DNA from: Litoditis marina
Lineage: Eukaryota; Nematoda; Chromadorea; Rhabditida; Rhabditidae
NCBI GenBank assembly: GCA_964036275.1
Contig: OZ038435.1
Span: 33,607,728-33,671,727, forward strand
Reading direction: 5' to 3'
Length of the DNA: 64,000 nt
Part shown: piece by piece, positions 1 to 11,300 of the stretch
Numbering within the stretch: position 1 is the stretch's first letter
Layout: every line of letters starts with the position of its first letter
Position numbers and translations under genes: made by a program
The notes under the pieces: generated by a model
Seen by the model: only the letters and a program-made list of their open reading frames with translations
Databases searched by the model: none
Told to the model about the DNA's origin: nothing

Positions 1-834
1 GCGATGTGTGGAGAAAACCAAGTTCGAACTTTGGTGTTCACACCAAGCTCTCAGGTTGAGAGAAAGAGGTGCGAACGTGCAAAACATACGTATTGATTGG
101 AACGCTAGCATCTAGATTCGATCATCCATTATGATTTGCACGTTCGTGCATCCTCATCTCGGGGATGGGAGAGTAGGAACGCAGCATCACTAAGCTAAAT
201 ATTCCAGAAATGTATTCTGCTATTTTTGTGTTCAAAGTTTTGCTACCTTTCACCAAGGTGTCATGTCATTATCAGTTATATGTTCCCCGCTTTCTACTAA
301 CTATTCCCCACCCCCTTTTTAATTTTTAATTCGAACACTTTTAAACAGAATCAAACTATGAATTGCTATCTTGTTATTACCCAATTAGCGAAAAGCTTTG
401 TCTAGCGTAATATTTTCAAAACTAGTCGTTTGCTACTATTTACTGGGTTTGCAAATGATTCAAAACGCTTCAAACACAAGAAATGTTTGCATGACTACTT
501 GAGTTCAAACTTTGACCAAATTTGCATGTAATTATCTTCTAATTGCCGAAATTTCAACCCGAATACCGTTTTGTGGAGGGAACATTCAATTAAAACGAAA
601 CTGACCGCAAATGGAGCTGCAAAAACCGGAAAGAGAAACGATTTCACGTGGAAACACACGTGGAAGAACGCAATCTAAGGTCATTTGCCGGAAACGTTTA
701 CAGGAAATTCGGTAAACGCGTCAACCGGAGCCGTTAACGCATTTCTCATGAGAACAAACACGAAACAAAGGAAAAAAAGGTTTTTATTCGGTAGGTATTA
801 TTGATTATTGTACGATTAAATGTATTGATCTTCC
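1..834. other. Non-coding sequence 3' of the small secreted gene
   Basis: No coding exon with splice-consistent ends was seen on either strand. The stretch is A/T-rich. A GTTCGAACTT palindrome lies near position 30. It is the 3' flank of the gene ending at 835. Confidence 0.5.
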
Positions 835-2109
835 TTAAACTTCCTCAGTGATTGAACATTGCAGGTAGACGGAAGTAGTCTGACTCTCGTGCATCTCTTG
901 ACGCTTCTGAAATGCTTATTTTAAAAAGTCAAAAACAATTTTGTTTGAATACGCATATTACACGAGAAAAGCAGAGGATTTTGCTATTTCCCGGCCAATT
1001 CAGCTCGAGATCACATTCCAACCCGGCCCGGGATGTTTCACGCATACGGCCTCGGAAACAGAAAGTTTTTTAACAGTGTCCGAGTTGGGCTGTCTAAGGA
1101 GAGCTCGGGTGAAATGAGAACAGCCTTACCAGTCGCCTGAGTGCCTCGCGATGCTGCTCACTCGGAACATCGGCTGCCACCGACACGACCTCCTGGAAAG
1201 TTTCAATCATTAACAAATAACATTGAATGAGAAAATAATAAGATACAAACAAAAAGCATTTGCATCTCATTCTGCATGACCAATTTGTACGTTTTGACTA
1301 TTCAAAGTACCAAAATAATAGGGAACAGCTGATGGTACACGATCAATGGTGTAAATCGTTGGATGAACAACACATTTTTGTGAGAAGTCTCTTTCTCCTC
1401 AAGTTTTGCAAGATTGAAATCAAGAGCTCATCTGGTCAGACTAACCCTGAGTTCCTGTTTTTATACTCACAACAGGAGGAAATTAACAAAGTACGGAGGA
1501 ATAATGAAGTGGAAAAATAGGTGTTTTAATGTTTCCAACCTTAGTGAGTAGAGCAGTCTCGACACTGGAACCGGAATAGGAACTCTTCCTATCTTCACTT
1601 GTCTGAGCCGAGCTTTTTCGGTTATTTCTGTTTCTTGCTCTCGATTTTTCAGAATTGACCATCGAATTTTCGTTCGCTTCGTTTTTCTGACGCCACGAGC
1701 CTGGTGAGCGGGCACTCAATAGTCGCTCCTTTTCCATTGCGTTCTGAAATTAGATATTTTTTCAATAATTAATCTGGTTTCTTTGAATAAGTTATTTCCT
1801 GGTTTATGTAAAAACTGTGCGAATGGGATAAAACTGTGCGAATTCATCTTGTACTGGAATGAAACTTAATGTGACAAACAATATGAGTTATCCATTATTC
1901 GTCGTAAAACTTAGTTATGAAAATGGAACGCAGTGATCCAATCTCTGATTTTTATGTTATCGTAGATGTACTTGTGCTTAATTACGATGTTTCCGTTTTT
2001 ATCGCGTCTGGTGGTTTATGAAACATACCTTCTTTACGGGAGTGGAAGAACATTTCACAGAAACTATTACAGCCAGAAGAAGTGGCGATACAAACACTAG
2101 AAACCACAT
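835..2109 (-). CDS. Small putative secreted protein, four exons (139 aa)
   Basis: Gene model on the minus strand with exons 2029-2109, 1540-1743, 1130-1192 and 835-906. Every intron is phase 0, with donors such as GTATGT and GTAAGG and TTTCAG or TTCCAG acceptors. The total is 420 nt including the stop. Exon 1 starts MWFLVFVSPLLLAVIVSV, a convincing signal peptide, and a TTCACAG acceptor-like site lies 12 nt before the ATG, which would suit trans-splicing. The mature part is polar and rich in Ser, Arg and Asn (exon 2 contains RARNRNNRKSSAQTSEDRK), followed by EVVSVAADVPSEQHREALRR and a short C-terminal exon ending SITEEV. It has no Cys pairs in a recognisable pattern and no known domain that I can name. 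Dibasic KK, RR and KR sites could be processing sites, but that is speculation. The four-exon phase agreement supports a real gene; the function is unknown. Confidence 0.6.
980..1060. repeat. Half of a palindromic element (GGCCGTATGC family)
   Basis: Positions about 985-1055 contain CCCGGCCCGGGATGTTTCA and GCATACGGCCTC, matching one half of the full palindrome at 36970-37099. It lies in the last intron of the small secreted gene. Confidence 0.5.
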
Positions 2110-2917
2110 TGAATGAGGGAACTGTGAACGAAACTATAGGCAAGAAATGAAATGAAATCCTTCACGTAAGTAAACACGTTTCCTACGACGATAGAAAAAC
2201 ATGTTAAGTAACAAAAGAAAGAAACAGGAATGCAGCGAGAGTGTCTTATTTGCATAAAGGCTAGAGTTTCGTGCAGGATTTAAGATATCTACTAGGGTTG
2301 TTAAGGACCAACTCGAAACTCAACTCGACTTGAGAAAACTCGAAAATTTCCCAGTCGAGTCAAGCTCAAAACTCGAAAACTCGAAAATTCTTGAAACCTG
2401 AAAACTCGGCAAAACTCGGAAACTCGAAATATTGAACTCGATTAACAACCCTATTATCTACCTAAATCCACTCCTATTCACACTTTATGTTCATGGATAG
2501 TGCATCAACGGAATGATTTTAGCCTATGCTGCCTCTACCACCTCTAACACAAATTTCACCACTGATGTAACACAAAAACGCCAAATAAGACAGCATTCGG
2601 GGCTCTCTTATTATTCCAACTTATTAAGTTACATAGAAGTTGTCTTACGTAGAGTCAGCAACAACTGCTAACTGTGTGGAGCGATAATACATAAATAATC
2701 TAACAAGACTTATTGGTTTTCACATGATCTTATATTGGATTACAAGGTAGGTCGCCGGCGGCTAAAGCCGCCTCCGCCCCCCTTGTTTTTATTCCAGGTT
2801 GGCGAGCTCTTATAGGAGTTGTTTAGTTTTCGCTCCATTTGCTGAACTCACGTTTGTCTCAACCATGTCAATCATGTTTTTATCAACATGAGACACAATG
2901 ATTTCTACTACATAAAG
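2110..2917. other. Gene-free interval with an AACTCGA-rich inverted repeat
   Basis: At 2295-2453 the sequence begins AGGGTTGTTAA and ends TTAACAACCCT. The interior is almost entirely AACTCGA/CTCGAAA repeats. Similar AACTCGA-rich pieces lie at 10595-10680 and 57640-57760, so this is a short dispersed inverted-repeat element. No exon was recognised. Confidence 0.5.
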
Positions 2918-3337
2918 CGGGACATCTCTCTCCAACATAGAGCGCGAGATCTCTCTCTAACATAGAGCGCGAGACTTTTTAACATAGGGCGCGAGATTTC
3001 TTTCTAACATAGAGCGCGAGAATTTTCAACGTAGGGCGCGAGATCTCTCTCTAACATAGAGCGCGAGACTTCTCAACATAGGGCGCGAGACTTCTCTCTA
3101 ACATAGAGCGCAAGACTTCTCAACATAGGGCGCGAGACTTCTCCCTAACATAGGGCGCGAGACTTCTCAACATAGGGCGCGAGACTTCTCCCTCCTAACA
3201 TAGGGCGCGAGACTTCTCCCTAACATAGGGCGCGAGACTTCTCAACATAGGGCGCGAGACTTCTCCCTCCTAACATAGGGCGCGAGACTTCTCCCTAACA
3301 TAGGGCGCGAGACTTCTCAACATAGGGCGCGAGACCT
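2918..3337. repeat. Minisatellite, unit about 20-27 bp (CATAGGGCGCGAGA)
   Basis: About sixteen imperfect head-to-tail copies of a unit reading roughly AACATAGRGCGCGAGAYTTC, with spacers that vary (CTCTCTCT, CTCCCTCCT). Units alternate in length, so there is a higher-order pattern. It is far richer in GCGC than its surroundings. Confidence 0.9.
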
Positions 3338-3980
3338 CTTTCTGGCCTAAGCGAAATATACAAAGGATTGAATTTCATTATAAAAACTGGAGCATCCTTC
3401 GGAAACGTTGTCACCGACGTCCAATGAGACTCCAGTAGGTAAACTACATGAAAGTTGGCTAGTAGTTTGTGAACTTTTTATAATTTCGTTCAAGAAGTTT
3501 CATGGGTTATCACGGATCTGTAGAGACTGCTACCGCTAGGTCAGTTGTGAACTTTTTGTGAACTACGGTACAGTTCCAGGAGACTCAAACATGTTCTGTT
3601 TTTGAAATTGTGCAACATAAGAACTCTTGTGGAAGATGTTACTCAAACCTATTCTGAGCCAGATTCAGAACATTTTTGGTGTTGCTCTCAGAGGGTTCGG
3701 TCATTGTCAGACGCGGTAGCAAACTGTCGTAAACCTTATAGTCACCTCATAAACCAATTCTCCTCAACTTCTCATAAGATTCTAATGATTGCTATGCTAC
3801 AACACTGAGAGCTCGCAGGTAGCTTATAATACTCATGAGGATCTCATGATATGATCAACACTTATCATGAGATTGCACGGATTGCTACACCGCTATGAAC
3901 CTCCGTGATAAGTCCTTGTGACACCAATGGAATTCACACTAATATACTCATGAGTTTATTTATCGAGCAACATGATGATG
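3338..3980. repeat. Gene-free 3' flank of lectin-like gene A with an ATGAG-family repeat
   Basis: Contains a member of the dispersed family whose hallmarks are CTCATGAG and TCATAAG motifs around ATTGCTATGCTACAACAC (best seen at about 3711-3903). No coding exon was recognised. Confidence 0.5.
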
Positions 3981-6900
3981 CTACTGCCAGATCCAGCACA
4001 CTTTTCGAGCGACGTGGTTGTTGTAGTATCGATTCTTCGTCACAGTGTAGGTTCTCTCGTGCGCCGAGCCGGGATAAAAGTTATCACCGCCTGAAAATAC
4101 GTTTGGAAACATTGATAGGGAATTGTTTTCACTCTCAAATAACTCTTATTTTTCATCCCATACTATTCCGATCCTGAAATTTTTTGAAAGATTCATTGGT
4201 CTTATGTTTAAGTGATCTCAATCCCTTTTCATATTTTCTTCCAGCTTTTTCGAGCAACAAAGAAGTGAAAAAATTTGTAGCTGAAGTGATTGGAGCAGTC
4301 CCTTGAGAGAGCAGTTGTGTACATGCGGAGTTTCCGGTGTATGTTGAAACTGTTGTACATGACTGTAGAGTAGTATAATAAATTGTTTTCAACACTTTTT
4401 TGTGTGTTAGTTTGTTTCATTTCAACTCACGTCCAACTCTACTGGTTATTTCCACCAGTTCAAAATTCGCTCCACAATAACCTTGACTGCAAAACAAAGT
4501 CTATCAAAAAATCATACTTCACTCAAATTCTACTAATAAAAGTTACATCGATATGTACATAGTAAATAGTACATCCACCTCTTGTTACAGCATGTGAATG
4601 AAGCCACTTCTAGAAAAGTGTATAAACGAAATTTTCGAGCTGTTCACCATTTCGAAGATTTTGAATCAATAGAGTTTTCAGTTTTCGTGAGCTTTCGCTC
4701 TCTTCGTTGCCGCAAGTAAATACGTACAATTTTCTGAGACTCTTGCTTTTTCTGAAAACATTCTTCCGAAATTTTGCCCGCTGCAGTGTCTTGGTAGGAA
4801 TGACGAGAAATATCTGACGTTTTTCTTCTGCTCACTGATTGAACTTGCCTTGGCGCACAGTAGAAATATCCTCTGTTGTGCCAGCCAGTCACTCCAGTTA
4901 TAAATGTAGTGAAGTGGCTTTTGGTCGGACGGGAGTTATCTTCAAATAACGTTAATTACAGCAGGGATTAACATAAACGAGAAAGCATTGAGAAGAGGGG
5001 TCTATTAGGCCTATTTCTCGCTTGAAAACCATAACATCTTGTATTCGAAAACGATGCATGCTTCAAAACAGCTTGGTTTGAAGTTTCTCGAACATAGTGG
5101 CACATTACGTAAATTACGCTTACGCTATGCAGGCGGCATGAATCTTAACTAAGGGGATCTTAGAAAGAACTTTGAAATTTTTCAAATATAAACTCTCACT
5201 AATGAGCCCGCCTGTTTGTACTTAGTGAAAACTCCATCAGCTCTTTTTTTATCCGGATTTACCTCATAAGACCTTTAATTGTTCTAGTTGGAGCTTTCTT
5301 GAAGGGGGATCACGAAAACATGGGTTCTGTTGTTCTGTATTGGTTTTCTAAGTTGCATTCCATTCGATATTGAGAACTAAACTGCTTTACTCAAGTTACT
5401 CAAGGTACCCGAATGCGAATTCATTATTGTTTCCTATTTCTGATGTGTTTTTTATTTGAAACCAGCACTAAAAATCTCACGTTGTAGGAGTTGAGCTCTC
5501 ACCAATCGAGGACAATACTTCCGTATGGTTGAGTACAGGCTCGTACTCACGTAGTGTCCAATGTGGCCTGTAATATGAAAATGTCATCTCACGAATTCTT
5601 TGCCGTTCAGAGTTTCATAAAAGGTAACTGAATAACTTTTGGATTCTTGTGAACTCATTCTGCAGATTCTTCTACCAAATAAAAACATACAGGTGGCGTA
5701 TCGAACCTTCCAACTCCACGAGAAGCTCGTAAGAGTTCATAAGTGTCTCATGAGTCATTCGCCAATTTATAATGTTGAAGCATATATGTCAATTCAATCT
5801 GATGAGATGTTCGTGAGAAACTGCTCTTGATGAGGTATTTCATGAGGTATTCGAAGGATTGCTACCGCGCCGAGTCTCTAGAACTTTTCTATGTTGTTAG
5901 TCAATGGCACAGTCACGTGAAACATGTTCAACACAGCAGAACTCAGAAACGTGCAATGACAAAGTGCACGATGCCTCATTAGAACGCTAGCTTTACGTGA
6001 TTATTCAATTTACTTCTAGTATACCGACCTTCCCGATTATATCCGTTCGCGTTGCTAGCAGCTTGAGTAAGTTGGTACTGATGCATGATTCCCAGCCAAT
6101 GGTAAGATCTGCCAATGGAATAATTTTTCTACTCACTGTAGGTCGTTTGAATGATGTCAAAAGTCAATTGCAAAATATATGTTTTACAAACTATCATGCT
6201 AAATGAAACTTGAACATGAAGAATTGTTCGTTAGATTGGTTTTGCCAGATATTTTTCACTTAGATGAAAGTGTGAATAGAAATTAAGCAGCCAATGTTGA
6301 AACAAACTTTTCTGATTTTCAAATAGCTATTCTTTTCTGAGAGATCTGTGCTGCAAGGCAAGAAACGCATGAATACTAGTATAGTCGCCATTTTCCCCAT
6401 AAAGACAGCAGAGGGTTCAATTGATTGAGCGATGCGGGGCGAGCGGTCGTTGATTAGCTGCCAGCAGTTGAGAGAGTGAGTAGATCAATGATACGCAGAC
6501 GAACTGGCCGCGCGCCAAACCCGCCCCTTACAAAATCGATGGTACGGTGTCCACAATGGTTTGACAAATCCTATATACCCCATTTTATGATAATGAGTTC
6601 AGATGGAATCGAAACCCTTCTTTAGACTATTCTCAAAGTTGTTCTTCAATACATTTTAAGTGGTAACCTGGTAATCTACCTCCACAAGCAATCGCCTGTT
6701 CTGGCTTTGATCATATTTCTCAACGACGTCGGCTGAAATTACTGAAGAATCAACGAGTTTCATTTAAAGCGCACGTGATGAAATAGTGATATTTCAGAAT
6801 GCTCGGAAATGTGGGCACTACAAATCAAGCACGGCGTTCTCCTTTCGAATCGCCAGAACTTGTATCACATACTCCTAATGCAAACTAGAATCGAATACAT

Positions 6901-8288
6901 AGTTGAAACATCATAGTACCACTTGGAAACGTTGCTGCCGGACTTTCTGTCTCTCCATTCTTGTGACACAGTTCTCATATTCTATGAGTTATAATATAAT
7001 TCGTCATGTGCTAGTTCAACGCACATTGATTATTCTGTAATAATCATGGTATCAATAGTGTCTGTATCAGCACAACAGCAATTGTACGGTGTACGGTACG
7101 TGAAACAGTTTCCAATTGATGCAATTGAGTGGAAACCAAAACAAACTGATTTCGTGGTCGGACGTGGTGTTGTGGTTGTAGGCTTAGTTGTGGGTTTGGT
7201 GGTAGTGGTAGTGGTAGTGGTAGTGGTAGTAGTAGTTGTACTGCGAGTAGTCGGTTTTCTAGTTGTTGTTTTTCTAGTAGTGGTCGACCTAAAACATTCC
7301 GGTACTCGGTATACATTATATTTATTTATTTATTTAATACGCTCGAGGCGCGTTAAATGAGAAAAAAAACATACATGGTGAGAAATGCATGAAAGGTTGA
7401 TGTCTGATCGGCAAACTTGCATTGGGGACAAATCAATATCAGTCGTATGGAGAGCAATATACAAACAAAAACTATGTATTGTTTACATGTTAGAGAACCA
7501 GAACAGTCGAACGCCCACTGTAGATGGCTGTGATATTGTGATACCTATCGCACACCGACAACCACGCGAAAATCTAACAGTTTTGTTTTGCAGAGACGAG
7601 AAGCAGACTAAGAAAAAACATAGAAAACCACTCACGGTGCAAAGGTGGAGCTCTCAGGCTTACTCGGGAACGGTTTCAAAGGCCGATAACAAATTCCAGG
7701 CCATCTGTAGATTCAAATTTATACTCAGAGATGAAGTATTATAACATCTCAGAAAATTCCCAGAATTTCGACTCGGAAACTTTTGTGTTTCTGAGTTAAT
7801 CTGAGTTTCGTTTTTCTCAAGTTTCCTAGTTATTTCGAGTTCTACTTTAAGAACTGTAATTCCCAGCTAATTTTTGCTAATTTTGTTGTGACAGCCTGGG
7901 TAATCCTCGACGAAAGAGCAATAGATCAGCGAGACGCAGTCTACTATTGGCTGTTTTCTAATTGAGCTAATGTAGCTCAAAATAAGCTCAAACTATGGCG
8001 AACAAGATTTGCTGTCAAGTTTTACCACATGTATCCATGCATTCGTTCAACTGTTAAAACAGAACAATCGCACCTCTCCGTCTCGGAATCCAAACTTTGA
8101 TATCCTATCAGGGATCTGGCCGCGCTGTTTCCACCAACATTCAGAAGAGCCGCAGCACTCTGCCAGTTGTTGTTTCCTATTTTAGCTTCAGCTTTAACAT
8201 TTTATCTTCATCTACACTTAAACATACATTTATCTAAATGGCTGTAGCATAAGGGACTCCATCTCTCCCCCCCCCCTCTCTCCATCTC

Positions 8289-8361
<73 letters not shown>

Positions 8362-11300
8362 GAGTAAAGCGAACTGGTAAATTGGGGGGGGGGGAGCTAC
8401 CAGGACGTCTGAGTAATATTTGACCAATACAATCTCTCCTCTGCTGGCAAAGAGTACCCGACCTTTCGCCCTGCACTTAGACCACTACTTGCCAATTAGC
8501 AGACTACTCTTGTAGCTGTCTCGACGAGATAGTATGTAGATCAGAGAGACGCAGATGTTTACGGTCTTATTGACCTACATGCTCTCTCGCGTTTATTGCT
8601 GGCTACTTGCAGAAATCTTATGCCAATCGTTGTGCTTGTGAGCATCGCTCAGTCGATTCAGAGATATTTTCTTGAAGAAATGGAGACTACTAGCGCACCT
8701 GATGTGGTCTGTGCACTCCATCTGAAGAAGTCGGTTTCCGATTGATCTTCGGACTTCCAGTTTCCGTGAATTGTGGACAGTCCCAGCCAATAGGAAGAAT
8801 ACGTCTCGGAACCCAGCTCCTTCGCAGCTTCTGTAACACCAAAATCCAAAATACTCAAGACCAAATCATCGTATTTTGTTTAATCTCAACACGCAATCTG
8901 ACTCGCAAACGTTGATCTTAAAGATGCGGAATCAAACTACAAACACAGCGGAATGGGGCAGCACAAATTGGGCAAAGGTTTCGAGCGACATTTAACACAT
9001 GTTATTCGTCCTAGGACATAGGAAGTAACCGTGCTTAAATTGTAGTTTGGTCTCGGCTAGATCGAACTACTAACACAGTTTTTCAGAGAAACTCACAAGT
9101 GAAAAACAACCAGAACTTGAGCAAAAGTAGGTGGACACAATGCAGTTTTCAACCTACGTATGGTCTCATACATGACAAAATAGGTCAACATATGTGTTCT
9201 TCTGTTTCATAACAATTTTCAGACAACTCACTCAATCCGTCTTTGATGTCATGATCGCAATGAGGGACGAAGAGGGTCATGCCCCGTTGGACACAGGTGT
9301 TCCAGGCATCTTTCCAGGTTCGGGCTGAAAACTCTTATAAGAATGGAAGCTATAGTTAACTATATTTAGAGTGTAAAAAAGTCTAACAAACAAGAATAGA
9401 CGTGGTACGCTTTGCATCTACGCCTGGCGCTATAAAGATCTTCCTTCCTTTCAGGCTGCTCATTTGAAACAGAATTAGGTTGAATAGAATGAGGTTAAAT
9501 AGAATAAACTTTTTGCATAAATGAACTAAGAATGAAGAATACTTTACGGCACAGATTGTTGAAAATCAACAAACAAGTAAACAATGTACCTTCTCTGATG
9601 ACACTGAAACATCCATCCGCTATCTGAAGATCGTAACCACAGTTGTCGTACTCACCTGGAATCGAACTCGAACTCGAAATGTAAGTCTATATTTAGTCTT
9701 TATTTGGTCTTTATTGAATTTTTCTAGAGTTTAAATACCCCTTCTTCTATACTTTGAATCACATGGTTCAATAAATAATGTTTTCTCAAGTGTCACAGGA
9801 AGGTTTCTAGGAAAGCCAAGTAGAAGACGCGGCATACTATAACACTCAGTTCGTGCTGTGTAAAACCAATGATCGGCACAGTAGCTGGCGTGGTAGCGAA
9901 CTACCTCTTGTAGCGCGTACCTCCCGAGCTATATAGGTTTGTCAAATTTCTAGGGCATATTGGGCCAATCGCGGCTCTAATGAATTTCTTTAATAATAAT
10001 AATCTTTTACGGCAATTATTTCAGCCGTGTGTTGCTTTATTCATTTTTAATACAACCAAGACAATGATCACATTGTAGTATCCGTAGAGGGGTGGGGTCC
10101 GTAGAAGAGAAACTAGGCATGTGTGAGCTTTATTACCAGCTCATGCGGTCCGCCATGAAGATACCGCGCCGAGTGGGATCGAACCCTGGTATTTGGAGTG
10201 CTAGCGCGCACACAACCAGTCGACCACTCGGCCCTTCAAGGCCGTGTTTTTATATTTGTATTAGGTAGTTTTAGGGTGATCCTTATTCTCAGATACTGAA
10301 AGGGAAGATCATTAAAATGAAACTCACGGAATGTGCAGACGGAGTTAGGACTGCTGTCTCCCTGAAACAAAACAGAAACTATTCTCTGGTGCCTCATTCT
10401 TAACTTGATTTTTCACCGTCATGTTAGACTGGGTCCACATTCTCTTTCCCCGATTCGAGAGTCACACGGGTGAAAGCTACAACTGTCGATCCAGCCCCCA
10501 GGCGTTCGGGAAGCACAGTAGTTATTGAGAGTGACTTAGTTGTATTTTGATCTCCATTCTGTACAGATTTAGACCGCGAAACAGCGCGACCAGGGATGTT
10601 AATCAAGTTCAAAATGTTGAGTTTTTGAGTTCCGAAAATTCTCGACTCAAGTCGAGTTTTGAGTTTGACCTCAACAACCGTGAGCGGGATCAAACTACAA
10701 ACAGCGTGGCTGTCTTAGATATTGAATTTTTTCCTCTCGTCGTCTGACTCTCCGGCGCCCGCATTGTCTCTAGATTTGTTGCAATACAGTTTCGACCAAG
10801 CGCGAATTTGTAATTAAAGAGGGGGCAGAAAAGAAAGCTAATATGAAATAGCTTATCAGGAGAAACCGATGGACATAATTTTTTAATTCAAACTAACGAA
10901 CCTAATTTGCATACGGTTGACGCGCGTTTGCCTGTTTTGGCGCGCGCAACGTTTTATTTAGGTACCTCGGGGTACCTAAACTAGCTTTCTTTTCTGCCCC
11001 CCTTTAACGGCCTATCTCAGAGCAAGCGTCGTTGCAAAACAATAAGTTACTGTTTATACAGCGTGGCTGTCATATATATTGATTTTACCTCTCGTCGTCT
11101 GACGTCTCTTCAGGGCACACTATATCTCTAGATTTGTTGCAATACACTTTCCACCAAACGTGAATTTGTGATTAAGAGAGCGCGTTCCGAGATGGTCTGA
11201 GTGGGCGAAATGTACCGTATACGGTCGCTTTAAATGGAGCAAGAGCTGCAATTACGTGTTGTGTGTTCGCGCCTTTGCCGCTGAACGTACTAAAAGTACA

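Noticed and set aside
7046..7360. Val-rich plus-strand frame and Leu/Pro-rich minus-strand frame
   Set aside because: Shadows of the Thr-rich exon of gene A in other frames.
8230..8476. Arg-Glu repeat frames
   Set aside because: Translation of the CT microsatellite; no splice or start support.
10152..10236. Candidate functional tRNA
   Set aside because: Acceptor-like pairing exists, but the T-arm and spacing do not form a normal cloverleaf.
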